Assembly: GCF_028372415.1 (NCBI RefSeq)
Contig: NC_092879.1
Coordinates: 95,142,241 to 95,206,240 of the forward strand
Direction: 5' to 3'
Source of the DNA: Notamacropus eugenii
Taxonomy: Eukaryota > Chordata > Mammalia > Diprotodontia > Macropodidae
Length of the DNA stretch: 64,000 nt
Below, piece by piece: positions 1 to 10,719 of this stretch. The position numbers and the translations under genes were made by a program. Within the stretch, counting starts at the first letter, position 1, and each line of letters begins with the position of its first letter. The notes beneath the pieces were generated by a model. It made no database searches, had not been told where the DNA came from, and saw nothing but the letters and a program-made list of their open reading frames with translations.

Positions 1-169
1 AGAAGTGGGAGAAAGAAGCTGAAATTGCTTGGATGAAGGGGTATTTTCTTTATTTTCTAGTTCTTGAAGAGTCCAAAAGTCAATTTTGATTCAAAAGATT
101 CTTCTTTTCCCAAGCCATTAATTCTCATTCACGGAAGCCCAAGTTGTTCTGTTTGAACCACGTCCATCT
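1..169 (-). other. AGTR2: Start of the AGTR2 3'UTR
   Basis: This is the sequence immediately downstream of the AGTR2 TGA stop on the minus strand. No polyadenylation signal could be assigned before the window edge, so the 3'UTR probably continues outside. Confidence 0.75.
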
Positions 170-1321
170 TCATTCCATCAGGGTCTCCACTTCCTTAAGA
201 GAATTCCCTTTTCTGGAAGACATACTATCTCTATTCTTGCGGAGCTGAGAAACTCTCAGCTTAAACAGGCGCCGGCATCTCTCTTGGAACTGGTTTCCAA
301 CAAAACAGTACAGAAAGGGATTGATGCAGCTGTTTGCAAAGCCCATGCAGATACCAAAAGGCATGGCAGTGTCGATGGCTGAGATCACATCACAGTTAGT
401 GATGACATGCAGCCAAGCCAGTGTATCCAGGAAAGTTAAGACGTGAAAGGGAAGCCAGCAGATAACAAAAGCCAGGACAACTGCAGCTGCCATCTTCAGT
501 ACCCTGTCTCTCATGAGCTGGTTCTTCCCAAAGCCACTTGCCTTCATTAAGTGCTTTCGGATGCCAGCATAGCATGTGGCTATGAACACCAATGGGATCA
601 GAAAACCAAGTGCATTCTTCATGAAGGCCATTCCTGCTGACCACTGTGAATACTTCTCAGGAGGGAAGGCCATGATACAGGCATTCACTCCCAGGTGGTC
701 GATGGGCTTGATGTCTCGGAAATAAAATGTTGGCAGTGAGGACACACAGGCTAGCCCCCACACAAGGGGCACAATAAATGACATCTGCCATGGGGTTCTT
801 CTCTGGGACTGGAAGGGGTAGACAACGGCTTGGTACCTGTCAATACTCATGCAGGTGATAAAAAAAACACTGGCATACATGTTCAGACACAAGAGGGCAC
901 TGGAGATTTTGCACATCACCGAACCAAAGAACCAGTTGTAGCCATAAGAGTAATAAGTGGCCCAGAGTGGCAGAGTAGCTAGAAACAGCAGGTCTGCCAT
1001 GGCGAGGTTGAAGATGTAAATACTAGCAACTTTTTTGGGGCCCCGGTGGCAACAGAATAGGGAAACCACCACGCTGTTGCCAATTAGACCAAGGACAAAG
1101 ATAATGTAGTAGAGAGCAGGAATGAAGGCTAGGTGATACCCCGAGAGCTTCAGCAAGCATTTAGCGCTTGACACGTTATTGTTAGAGGTGTTTATGGGTC
1201 CTATGTATGGATCGTTAACCATATTTTCTCTTTTGATGGAAGATGAATAGTTGTTCTTTATGTCAAATGGGATCAGTGAAATATCAGCCTGAAATCTTTG
1301 TGAACTCAGGTCACTGGTCAT
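170..1321 (-). CDS. AGTR2: Angiotensin II receptor type 2 (AGTR2), complete coding sequence in one exon
   Basis: A 383-codon uninterrupted frame encodes a rhodopsin-class GPCR of the plasma membrane that binds angiotensin II and generally opposes AT1 receptor signalling. Seven hydrophobic segments lie at about residues 66-90, 100-122, 138-160, 180-200, 229-255, 277-300 and 315-340. The frame shows D110 in TM2, DRY at 161-163, CWLP at 288-291 and NPFLY at 334-338. C137/C215 form the canonical disulfide pair, and C55/C310 match the second AT2 disulfide. R202 and K235 correspond to the human ligand-site residues R182 and K215. Every landmark is offset by exactly 20 from human AT2 (363 aa), so the extra length is all in the N-terminus, which carries N-glycosylation sites at N24, N44 and N49. 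The first ATG lies 10 nt inside the exon, after a splice acceptor. This matches the known AGTR2 structure, where the coding region is confined to the last exon. Met34 is an alternative start. It is on the same strand as PLS3, as in human. Confidence 0.97.
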   Translation of the reverse strand: MTSDLSSQRFQADISLIPFDIKNNYSSSIKRENMVNDPYIGPINTSNNNVSSAKCLLKLSGYHLAFIPALYYIIFVLGLIGNSVVVSLFCCHRGPKKVASIYIFNLAMADLLFLATLPLWATYYSYGYNWFFGSVMCKISSALLCLNMYASVFFITCMSIDRYQAVVYPFQSQRRTPWQMSFIVPLVWGLACVSSLPTFYFRDIKPIDHLGVNACIMAFPPEKYSQWSAGMAFMKNALGFLIPLVFIATCYAGIRKHLMKASGFGKNQLMRDRVLKMAAAVVLAFVICWLPFHVLTFLDTLAWLHVITNCDVISAIDTAMPFGICMGFANSCINPFLYCFVGNQFQERCRRLFKLRVSQLRKNRDSMSSRKGNSLKEVETLME

Positions 1322-1333
1322 ACTCCGTTTCCT
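1322..1333 (-). promoter_or_regulatory. AGTR2: Splice acceptor and short 5' leader of the AGTR2 coding exon
   Basis: On the minus strand 'ttgtcaatttcag' ends at 1332 and is followed by 'gaaacggagt' and then the ATG. The exon therefore begins at 1331. This fits the conserved AGTR2 layout, in which noncoding 5' exons are joined just upstream of the start codon. Confidence 0.75.
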
Positions 1334-1734
1334 GAAATTGACAAAACAAAAGCATTTTGAATGTTCAAATCTTAGAGCAGATTTTTAATTTAATATTTTA
1401 CCAAAAAAGGCTTAATGTTTACCAAAAGGAGAAGTAATTAAATACAATAAGGCTGAATTCTGCCTTGGTGGGTGAGGGGACGAATGGATTATTCTGGTAA
1501 ACAATTAGGGATCATATGAGAAAAATGACTAAACTACTCATACCCGTTAACCTAACAATGCCAATACCATGTGTATACCTGGAAAATACCTCTACCCCCA
1601 GAGAGGTAATGACAGAAAAGGTCTGTATTTACCCAAATATTTCTGTACTAGCAGAAAACTGGAAAACAAAGTATGTTCAAGCCCTGACTTTAGGGTGAGA
1701 CTTGAATAGGTCTTGAATTTCAACTTTGCCATAC

Positions 1735-1865
1735 ACCACTTTCATGATCCTGAAAATCACTTTACCTCTCTGCATATCATTTTCCTCATCTGTCAAATGA
1801 GGGAGTTAGATTGGCAAACCTCCAGGGTCTCTAAGCTCATAATGCTGTGATCCTATTAGCCTATG
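1735..1865 (+). repeat. MIR-like SINE fragment
   Basis: The order 'cactttacctctctg', 'ttcctcatctgtcaaatgag' and 'agggtctctaagctc' matches the MIR core and 3' part in plus orientation. It is strongly diverged and truncated at its 5' end. Confidence 0.6.
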
Positions 1866-1922
1866 AAGTGTCCATTGATCAGAAAATGTCAATCATGTAA
1901 TAAACAAAGGGCATCGATAAAT

Positions 1923-2160
1923 GTGGTAGCTGGGTGGCACAGTGGATAGAGTGCTGGATCTGGAGTCAGGAAGAACTGAGTTCAAATCTGGCCTCAGACA
2001 CTAGTTGTGTGACACTGGGCAAGTCACTTCACCCTGTTGGTCTCAGTTTCCTCATCTGTAAAATGAGCTGGAAGAGGAAATGGCAAACCACTCCAGTATC
2101 TTGGCCAAGAAAATCCCAAATGGGGTCATGAAGAGTCAGACATGACTGAACAACAACAAG
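1923..2160 (+). repeat. Full-length marsupial tRNA-derived SINE (WSINE1/MAR type)
   Basis: The head 'tagctgggtggcacagtgg', the middle 'tctggcctcagacacta' and the tail 'gcaaaccactccagtatctt' through 'agtcagacatgactgaac' are all present, ending in a CAA-rich tail. It is only mildly diverged, so it is one of the younger SINEs here. It lies within the probable AGTR2 intron. Confidence 0.88.
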
Positions 2161-3376
2161 ATCAATAAACTTTGTTAAAAAAGAAAAAGAATGGGATCAA
2201 ATCTCAGCCTGGGTGACCCTGAACAAGTTGTTTGATTTCCTCATTTCAAGTCCCTTCCAACCCTATCTGTAATGTTATGGATTATGTTTCTCAAGGGAGA
2301 GAAGGCAATATTTTCTCAGACATGGCAAAACAGAAATTGACATTCGTGAATGAATTGAAAGTTCTAAAACAACACCAAGGAAAAGACATTTTCTTCTCTG
2401 TCCTTTTCTTTTTCCTTCTTCTGCCCTATTCACCATCACCCCCATTCCCGCCCCCCAACCCCCACCACCGCCCTTCATATTTTCCACAGGCTTAAGGGAA
2501 AAGGAGCTATTTAAGAAGATTAGCTGTGGGAAGAAAGTGTACAAAACAGAAACAGAATGGAAACTCAGAAAGAAGAAAAGTCCATGTTACAAAGAACCTG
2601 GTTCACACTTCTGCCTCTCCGTATGGTCTTTGGATACCACAGTGCTGCCTGCTTTAACATGAGAAAATTTCCCATTACAAGTTCCTGTAGGTAAATAGTT
2701 TCCAAACCTTGAAGGAGGTCTTCATGTTAAATTACAGCATTTTAGATGGTCTTCTGTGGGGGCTGTTGGATTGGGATCAGGTAGAAACAGCTCCTTGGTG
2801 ATGACAAAATGTGATACAGCATCTCCCAGTTGGACAATTTCAGGTTAATTGAGCCACCTTTGAGAAGTACTAATACCCAAGCCACACATTTTCATGATAC
2901 AAATATATCGGTATCTATTTAATATGCTGCTGTTATTTTGGAATCATGAAAAAGCTAAAGGTAAATGAGTCCCAAGTATTCCTATGAGAAGTATAAAAAG
3001 AACCCGGAACATGGTTTGTGAGTTTAAAATACTGTCAGCTGTCAGCCAAGATGTGTCTTAGAAACAAAGAAAATAATTTGGGGGACAGTTCTTTGATTGC
3101 CCTGACCTAACCAAGGCATCCGAAAACAACTAAAAAATGTACCATTTGAAGGTCGACCAGTGACTTGAGTTGAAAATGTAGTTAAATGATCATCAATCAG
3201 CTTCCCTAATTCCCCACTCCTTACAGTTGCAGAACACTGAGTCGATCTTTCAGATATTTGTGGGATACTGTTATTAATGAGGATAAAAAGGCACATTACC
3301 TTGTGCCCTGAAATATTATCATATAGTTCACTTTATATTTCCCAAAGTTAATTACATGTAAATATCTCAGACTTAC

Positions 3377-3443
3377 CTTAAAAATGTAGGCTGAAAAATG
3401 TTCCACAACTCTGCTCTTCCTCTGGACTTCAGAACATAAGAGC
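3377..3443 (-). other. AGTR2: Candidate AGTR2 5'UTR exon ending in a consensus donor
   Basis: On the minus strand 'TTTTTAAG' is followed by 'gtaagtctgag', a near-perfect 5' splice site cutting after 3377. A plausible acceptor, 'gatctgcag', lies 66 nt upstream. AGTR2 genes have short noncoding 5' exons before the coding exon, so this is a good candidate for one of them. The 5' boundary is a guess. Confidence 0.35.
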
Positions 3444-3724
3444 TGCAGATCTCTGGTTTCCTTCTTAATATGTTCAGTTTGTCCACTGGGAGTCTTGAAC
3501 CGACATAATTTGCTGGCTGACTTCTGAACACGTGCCAGCTTTCCAGAAATTTTTTTTTTTTGGCAGTAAAACATCCATCTGAAATTCTGCCTGCCCTGAA
3601 TCATGAGAGCTCATCCAAATCAATCACACCCCCACTCCCAAACAAAGCACAGTTTCCACAAGTCCACAAATAATCTTGAAGTTGATAGCTCAGTTTAGGG
3701 AAGGAATATCCTCTTTACTTCCAT

Positions 3725-3845
3725 AATCGCCTCCTCCCTTTTCCCTGATGTTTATATTCTAAAATGAGTTGGGCAGGGGAGGGGGAATTATGCAAACATC
3801 CCACGGTTCTGGGCTACCAACGCCCTTGGCAATTTGCATCCTTGA
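3725..3845 (-). promoter_or_regulatory. AGTR2: Candidate AGTR2 promoter with TATA box and octamer motifs
   Basis: Read on the minus strand, a perfect octamer ATGCAAAT (3839-3832) is followed by the reverse-oriented octamer-like GTTTGCAT (3797-3790) and then by TATAAA (3756-3751). This block precedes the candidate 5'UTR donor at 3377 by about 350 bp. The distance and strand suit an AGTR2 promoter, with a start near 3725. No repeat covers the block. Confidence 0.35.
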
Positions 3846-5034
3846 ACTTCTCGCTTATATCTGATATGATTGGACATTAGGATTGGATCCATCATTCGAG
3901 AAACATGAAAAAGATAATATCTAAAGTGCAATCTATGAGTATGCTCAAATTAATATCTTACTCTTAAATAAACAAGCATCATGCTGGGCGCTGAGGGTAC
4001 AAAGACAAAACATAGGAGCCAACATGTTACATTGGAAAGTGGGGTGGGGGGAGTCCCAGGACCAGAATTCTAAGCCCATCACTTCTTACCTCTGTGACCT
4101 GGGACCTTTTACCTCCTCACTGGCAAAATTAGGCAGTTGCGATCTAGTTTGAACTCCGTTATTTCTGATTTCCTAAAGTGGTTTGCCCACAGTTCTAAAG
4201 GAATCAGTAGCAAACTAATTATAATTTCAATGTTATGATATTTCTCCCTTACCTCAGCAAGTCTTCCCTGCCTATAGCTAAAGAATTTCTTTAGTAAGAC
4301 TTGAAGTGTATTCGGTGGAGAAGGGAGGCAAATGGGGGCGGGGAAGATGACTTGCAAGTGATGGAAAGGTGGTATTTACACACTGAATTTCCTCTCAAAT
4401 TTCAAGTTTGAGAATTAGGAAAGAGGAAAAGCTCGTAACTTCTGGAGGAGAAAGGGAAGCCCCCCTTCCAATTTCACCACAAACACATTGATTCATTTTG
4501 CTTAACTGTATTTATTTGTTATAAGAGAGAGTTGGGGAGGGGAACTGCAAGTCGTTTGGAAGCAATTGTGATATAAAAATACATTTTTTTCTTTAGGGAA
4601 AGGAGGGAAAGAAGCAGCAGGACTTTTCTCCTGGTCCCAGGGAGAGGCAGCTGCTGGAGGGAGGAATTGCAGAAAGGGTCAGTACTAACCAGCTCTCCAC
4701 TCCCTTTACCTCAGCCAATGGCAAACATCTGGTTACTCTTAATTTAACTCTGTCTGGGATGGAAAGAGCAAAGTTCGGGATATTCGGAAAGGTTTCTGTA
4801 TTTGCAGGGAATTTGCTCCTTGCAAGGGGCAAAAATAAAAATATTTGTGTCTCTGGGTATTGGGGGTTGAGGTGGGAAGGAGGCCTTTATGTAAGAAAAA
4901 TCTTTTTCTCAGTTTCTCTCAAAATGTGTGGAGGGGAAACGTATGATTGTGTATAAGGTGCATCAACTCAGAGGAGAGAGCATGCAAGCTAACAGCACAT
5001 ATTTTGCTGGCACTTTAGGTGAGGAGGCATTTTG
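3846..5034. other. Mostly unique sequence upstream of AGTR2
   Basis: No gene is supported. A short piece at about 3965-4015 ('atgctgggcgctgagggtac') resembles the old 'constant-width' repeat seen elsewhere in the window. 4050-4140 is a weak MIR-like piece. The remainder is unique. Confidence 0.5.
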
Positions 5035-5225
5035 CCCCCCTTATCTCATTGGATCCTCACAACAACCCTATGAAAGATAATGTTGTCATTCTGATTTTAT
5101 AGATTAGGAAACTGAGGCACAGAGGGGTTGAGTGATGTAGTTAAAGTCCCATAGGTAGTGAAGGTCTGAGGCAGCATTTAGATGCAGGTCTCTCCAACAC
5201 CAAGTCCCACATGCTAGCCACAAAC
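5035..5225 (-). repeat. MIR-type SINE, antisense
   Basis: The strings 'tcatttgatcctcacaaca'-like, 'ggaaactgaggcacagagg' and 'gcaggtctctccaacacc' appear in the order of a reverse-complemented MIR. It is diverged by eye by about a quarter. Confidence 0.75.
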
Positions 5226-5559
5226 GCAAATATCCCTGCTGCCCTTAGCCCTTCTGGAGTGAGCATCTATGGATCATCTCTCTCACGCCTCTTATAGAGA
5301 AACCCCGAGGAGGTCTGGGCAGAAAGTCTGTCCAGTACCTCAGGGATATGTGGCTTTTACCAGCCCAGAGGAGCAGAGGGACTTTGTGTGCAGTTCTTTA
5401 GTCTTCCAGAATGGTGAGTGCTGACGTAAATGGAGTTGAAAGAACCATCCACTTCCCAGAAGATGAAAAGAACATTGACTGTCTTTCTTCATTATTTTCA
5501 GAAGGAAAATTTCACAAGTCTGAAAAACATTTCGCAACTATAGGGAGTTACCAAGCGAA

Positions 5560-5690
5560 GTATATCTGTGTGTGTGTGTGTTTATATATACATATGTGCA
5601 ATGTGTACACATAGGTGTCTGTAATAGACACACATGGGTGTGTATGTGGACATATATAAATACATAACATATATTATAGAGAGACAGATA
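5560..5690. repeat. TG/TA low-complexity tract
   Basis: An imperfect (TG)n stretch passes into alternating TA/CA sequence such as 'tatatatacatatgtgcaa'. It is degenerate and contains no coding frame of note. Confidence 0.8.
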
Positions 5691-5999
5691 GGGACAGCTG
5701 AAGCCAAAAATCCAGTCTATGCCTATGTTGGGCAAAGCCGTTGACAGTTAAGTCAACAACATAAATAGAATGGTATGTAGAGTAAGTGCCTCTCCCACTT
5801 GTGGAAAAATATATGCTTTTTTTTTTAAGTAAAAGACAGACTTTGCAAAGTCTAAGCCATTGGATTTAGCATTCCCAGTGTGTGCTGCCTTCCAGAAAAA
5901 GCACAGCTGGGTTATAGGAATTCAGTCCGAGCCATAACTAAAGAGTCACCAAGGCTTTTCTCGAGGTGACAAATTTAGAAGGTGATGAAATTATTTCAA

Positions 6000-6260
6000 G
6001 TCCAGCAGCAACAGAACAACAGACCTTAGTATCTAGTTAACAAGAAAGCTTATTTAAAGTGGGAAGCTACAATATGGCCAATGGGGCTGAGCTCCCTCCA
6101 GGCCCACCTTCGGCCTTCAGCACTATATCCTCCCTGGCAACCACTGCCACAACTCCTACCCCCACAGGGAAGCATCCCAGCCCGCCTCCCTCTGCTCCAG
6201 GTTAGGGCCCAGCTCAGGGGGGTTTGTGGTGCTTGGCACAAGTGTGAGATTCCCTAGTTA
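6000..6260. repeat. Unclassified interspersed repeat, copy 1
   Basis: The phrase 'agaccttagtatctagtta' and its surroundings recur at about 13840-14040 ('agagcttagtatctcgtcag'). A matching later block, 'ccctagttacccttcgg' against 'cctagttatggctccgg', follows at similar spacing. I cannot name the family. Confidence 0.4.
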
Positions 6261-6549
6261 CCCTTCGGAGCTAAGTCACATAGATGACTTGGCATTCACA
6301 TTGATTTTCCAGCAAAAATGCTGCTTGACCAGGGCCTCCCTAATGAAGTTTGAGGCCCAGGACATTCTGGGCAGGGGAGAGAAGAGGAAAGGTAGAGATT
6401 CATGGCAAGGTCTAGACTAGAGTGTGCCCTGTACCACATGGAGACCACCCCACTCTCACATACACAGATAAATAAATTTAAATATATTTGAAATAAATGC
6501 AAATTGATTGGAGAGGGGGTAGGGGAGAGGGAGGAAGCATCAAGCAGTG

Positions 6550-7075
6550 AAGCTGTGAAACAGGTCAGAAAATGTCTCATCTGGGAAGTGGTACCTGAAC
6601 TGAGTTGTGAAGAGAACTAGGGGTTTGAGGAGAGCATGCCAGGCATGTCAGGTGGGGGGGGACAGTGTGAGTAAAGGCAATGAGATAGGAGGTGGGAAGA
6701 GCAAGAAGGTCAGCTGGGCTGTACCACAGGCTACTAGAGTGAAAATAATATGAATTCAGGCTGAAAAGACAGGTTGCAGTTGAAGAAGAAAGGGTAGCAA
6801 ATGCCAAAAAGAAGTTTGTATTTTGACTTAGAGGTGATAGGGAGCTCCTGAAGGCTTTGAGCAAGAATAGGCCATGGTCAGACTTGGCAGTTGTGTGGAA
6901 AATGTATCAGAAGAGAAAGAGACTAAATGCAAAGGAATCAATTATTACAATAGTTCAGGCAAGAGGCTATAGTGGTGTGTCCTGGGGTAGTGGCCATGTG
7001 AGTAGTGGGGAAGTGCATGTGATAGATGTTGTGTAGGCCTAGGAGTGACTGAGAGTTGGACTGGCAATTGGTCTG
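6550..7075 (+). repeat. Old mammal-wide repeat, copy 1 (body)
   Basis: The markers 'gagcatgccaggcatgtcag', 'gtgatagggagctcctgaag', 'ccatggtcagacttgg' and 'ttacaatagttcaggcaaga' occur in the same order in several other blocks of this window (20.2-21.2, 32.7-33.0, 40.5-41.1 and 56.7-57.3 kb). The family is old and common in mammals, but I cannot assign a name with certainty. Confidence 0.6.
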
Positions 7076-7249
7076 TTAGTATGTATGTGTGCCCATATGG
7101 GTGCCTCTGGTCTCCTTAGCATCCTCCACATGCAACCATGCTCACACTGCCCCTCAGTAGCTGGTTGACTCTCTGAAGTACCACCCAAACCAATCAGCTA
7201 CTGTAACTTTAACTCCTTAATTTGGAGTTAAAAGAGTTTCCCAGGTCTG

Positions 7250-7345
7250 CCACATCCCATCTTTGTGGCCCTGGGCAAGTCACTTGACCTCTTGGGGCCT
7301 CAGTTTCCTTATCTGTAAAATGAGGGGAGTGTTTTGACTAGCAAA
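7250..7345 (+). repeat. MIR-like SINE fragment
   Basis: It contains 'ccctgggcaagtcacttgac', 'cctcagtttccttatctg' and 'taaaatgagggg', which is the CORE region of a MIR-type SINE in plus orientation. Confidence 0.75.
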
Positions 7346-7384
7346 GTCGGTAAACCCCAAGGAGATCAAAGACAAACAAAAGTC

Positions 7385-7905
7385 CAATAGACACCAAGCT
7401 ATTTATAGCAGCACTTTTTATAGAAACCGGCAATTGGAAACAAAGTAGATGTCTGTCTCTTGGGGACTGACTGAACAGTGATAGTTAAATGTGTGTGTGT
7501 ATGTGTGTGTGTGTGTACATGTGTATAATAGTTAAATGTAATGAATTAAGAAATGATGATTTTGAGGACCTCAGAGAAAGATGGAAAGCCTTTAAGAACT
7601 GATGCAGAGTAAAGGATGCAGAACCAGGACAACAACATATGTAGCAGTCCCCCTGATGGAAATGAAAAATCACTAAAGGAAGGCCCAATTCCAAATAATG
7701 GACGTGGAAAACAAAAGAATGAAGTAAGCACGGACCTACAGGGGCAGAATGATACATACTTTATCAAATTCAGGCACAAGATCAAGAAGTTTTATTCAAC
7801 TATCTTTATTTGTTTCAAGGAAAGATTTTATTTGGAAGAGGGTAGGGGACAAATTCCAGATCCATAAATGAACGTGATGTTTAAAAAAAGTTATAGAATA
7901 AAATT
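7385..7905 (+). repeat. L1-type LINE 3' end fragment
   Basis: It matches the same element family as 58505-59078. Shared markers are 'atttatagcagcacttttta', 'ttaagaaatgatgattttga' and 'aactgatgcagagtaaagga'. A (TG)n tract at about 7491-7515 interrupts it. The copy is older than the 58.5-kb one. Confidence 0.65.
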
Positions 7906-8019
7906 CACTGAGGAGGTTGGAGTACATAACCAGTTCTAGATGTACAACCTGCCCCCCTCCCCTTGGTTACACAGTCACCTTGGTAACATTGTCCCAGTAA
8001 TAGCTCAGCGTTTGACACC

Positions 8020-8105
8020 CACCAACCTAACAAGTACTTCTTAAGTGCCTACTATGTGCCAAGCAATGTGCTAGGCCCTGGGGATACAAAAAAGAAAAGA
8101 AACCT
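8020..8105 (+). repeat. Old mammal-wide repeat, head fragment
   Basis: 'ttaagtgcctactatgtgcc', 'atgtgctaggccctgggg' and 'atacaaaaaagaaa' are the characteristic start of the repeat also seen at 20.2, 32.7, 34.0, 40.5 and 58.4 kb. Confidence 0.65.
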
Positions 8106-8729
8106 GGTTCAAGATTGGGTTTTCTTGAACCAAGAGAAGGAAAAAGAGCCTATCCCTAGTACACTCTGTGGTTTCCAGTGTGTACCGAGTGACAGAGGGA
8201 AGCCAATTGGAGAGCTGTGAGGTGACTAGATTGACTGACTGGTTGCAATTGACTTCTCGATTCCCTAATTCCACTGACGAGTTAGTAAAACAGCCCTGGA
8301 TTTTGTTTTTACTGAGCTGTTTTGCCATCCTGTAGATAATCACCTGTGGATGGTCACAGTTGCCAAAGTGTGGAACCAGCAGAGAGTTGAGTGAATGGCT
8401 AAGTCTGAATTTCTGCATGTTGTGAGGCCAAGTGGTTCTGACTGAACCTGGGCCCAGGAGGTCCAGTGCTCACTCCTGCCCTGTCCTTGCCCCATGGGGA
8501 CCTAGACTTTTGGTCTTCTCGTTGAACTCAGTCCAACCAAATAGCAAACCTTTTGTATGCCCAGAATGCACGCAATTGGTAGGAAACTGGAACTTCAAAT
8601 ACTCATTTCTTTGGATACACAACACCAGACACTAAATTTGATTATCCCATTCCCTCACACAGATACTGAATTGACTGAAAGTCTAACTGAATCTACCCTA
8701 TTGTTTTGGCACTACAGAGAGACTGAGAT
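8106..8729. other. Unique sequence, nothing assigned
   Basis: No repeat, RNA gene or convincing coding frame is seen here. Frames of up to 115 codons occur but show no recognisable protein features. Confidence 0.5.
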
Positions 8730-8855
8730 AAGGTGCTCGCCATAGCAGAACTTGAATCTAGGTCATAAATTGAAGGAAGTGGGAATGTTTAGCTTAAAGA
8801 AGACATGGCAGGGAGAGCATATGGTAGCTCCCTTTAAGCCTCTGAGTGGCTATGT
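8730..8855 (+). repeat. CR1/L3-type LINE fragment
   Basis: 'gaagtgggaatgtttagctt', 'aaagaagacatggcaggg' and 'tggtagctccctttaagcc' match the well-known CR1/L3 3' region ('gggatgtttagcctggagaa' type). Confidence 0.5.
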
Positions 8856-9652
8856 CTTAAGTGACTTTTTTCATTATTACCCAGTGCCTTATTTTGACCA
8901 TTGGAACACACCTTGGAGTACATTGCACTATCAATACCAGCAGTTCTTTCTGTAGAAGTGAGGCTAAGCAATGGATCAAGCCAGAATTCTTCTTGCCATC
9001 CTCTCTTTCTCATCTTTTCTGATGGGGTTCAAATAGAAATGGCACAAGTCACTAGCTTTTTCGATTTACTGTTCAGCAGACTGTTACACGGGTGGATCAA
9101 ATTATTGCCTTTCATCTTCAGGACAACTCTCTTGGTAGATAGGACAAGAGGGACAGCATGGACCATGTCTGGGGACCACATGGTTTAAGTTTCTTCCACC
9201 AGCTCACTATTTTGAAAACTTTTCATTCCCTTCAGTGAAGTACCTGTCTGCCATCTTCTTTGTCTACATATTGTTGGTTAGTACATGTAGACGTTGCCCA
9301 GAGAGCGTTCATGGATTCCTCTCTTGAACTTAGCTGTTTCATAAACTGACAAATCATAAACTGACAAGTGTCATATCAACCTTTCCTATTGCTTTGTAGA
9401 ATGAGCTCTGTTTGTTCCAAAAGTATCTCTGTATGTTTTCCTACCTATTTGCCACGGGCTCTGAAAACATCTATCAATCCCCTAGCCTGAATTTCAGAGT
9501 TGCCTTCTGGTCATGGGTCTGGATTCCATTAACATTGTACGGGTTGTTATTTGAACACCTTCTAGAATAATTACTATCCTTTTTGTCATACCACAAGTAT
9601 ATGTTAAGATTGAGGTTGTGGCAATGTTCATTGCTCTAAATGTGTTCTTTTA
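8856..9652. other. Unique sequence with a tiny tandem duplication
   Basis: No gene is supported. A 15-bp unit ('cataaactgacaaat') is duplicated in tandem at about 9341-9370. Confidence 0.5.
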
Positions 9653-9787
9653 TTTGGGCAAGGAGATCAGGGTTAACTGACTTGCCAGTGTCACACAGCT
9701 AATCAAGTATCTGAGGCCAGATTTGAACTCAGGTCCTCCTGACTCCAGGGTCAGTGCTCTATTCATTGTACCACCTAGCTGTCCCCT
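9653..9787 (-). repeat. Marsupial SINE, antisense, 5' portion
   Basis: The reverse complement begins 'ggggacagctaggtggtac' and continues through 'ccctggagtcaggaggacct' to 'ctgtgtgacactggcaagtc'. This is the 5' half of the same SINE family as at 1923. Confidence 0.85.
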
Positions 9788-10469
9788 AAATGTGTTCTTG
9801 GTGTTATTGACTTCAGGATACCAGGTGCTCTCTTAACATAAGCTTTGGCTTTCTCCTTGGCAGCCTTGTGCCTGACCTATCTTGCTTAGAGAAGACTGAG
9901 GTATTTGTATATATGGATATCTTCTCTTGGTACAATTTAACCTCCAGATTCCAGCTCAGAGCCTGTGGGCTCTATTTTGCCTTGGTGAGTAGGAAGAATT
10001 TTACACTTAGCGTCCAAATTTTATACCGCTTTTGTGTGGCTTGTTCATTTATCACTGAATAGACAAAGAGTTACTCTTTACAGACTTGGGACTTTGGCAC
10101 GTACTTTTTGCTCCTCAGTTGATATATTTTTGGTGCGTTTGTAGATTTATTGAATGAATGAAACAAATCACATCAAAATATAACTTACCAATATTTGTAG
10201 TGGTCACTGATGTCCTCACCAGTAATTTGGTAATAAACACATCATGCCTTCTCTTAAGAAAGATGGACCCAGGCTCTTCAAGACAGCTGCTTCTAAGCTT
10301 CTGCTCATATGTCTCTGCACAACCCCAGGAGAATAAGGGAAGCAGCAAGGAAAGCCAAGAGGAAATGAATGTAGGAGCAAGCAGCGACATCTACCGAGAG
10401 GCAAGAGGTCTCCCCAATTCTGCTTCCAGTGAGTCTGGGGCCCGAGTACCCAATCCTAGAATCTGCTGA
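9788..10469. other. Unique sequence, nothing assigned
   Basis: No repeat or credible gene is seen. Short overlapping frames on both strands show no recognisable protein. Confidence 0.5.
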
Positions 10470-10711
10470 GATCTGGAACCCAATTGCCAAGGACTCCACT
10501 CTAAGTCGACCCAAACCTGTCTGACAACCTAGAAGCAAATAAGAATGACTAGCCACCAGGAAAATAGGACCCGACCAGCCCTCCTGCTGCCTAATTATTC
10601 CCACTTGAAACAATCACCTTCTTACCATGGGGCACCTACTCCTATAAGTCAGGTTGTCCAACAGATTTGGGTCAACTTAGAGTGGAGTCCTTGGCAACTG
10701 GGTTCCAGATC
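10470..10711. repeat. Large inverted repeat: 61-bp arms around a 120-bp loop
   Basis: The left arm at 10470-10530 and the right arm at 10651-10711 are reverse complements with 5 mismatches in 61 (92%). Both outer ends start 'gatctggaaccca' read inward. The homology stops abruptly at 10470 and 10711, and I see no target-site duplication flanking it. Confidence 0.93.
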
Positions 10712-10719
10712 ATTCGTGC

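Larger units (their letters stand above)
1332..3376 (-). other. AGTR2: Probable AGTR2 intron upstream of the coding exon
   Basis: The interval lies between the coding-exon acceptor and a consensus donor at 3376-3375. It contains one MIR-like fragment, one full marsupial SINE and a pyrimidine-rich tract near 2400-2460. The rest is unique AT-rich sequence with no convincing coding frame. The intron assignment depends on the donor being used. Confidence 0.45.

Noticed and set aside
396-644. Plus/minus shadow frames over AGTR2
   Set aside because: They overlap a clearly conserved receptor frame and have no features of their own.
10470-10711. Calling the inverted repeat a named DNA transposon
   Set aside because: No target-site duplication or known terminal motif could be seen at its ends.
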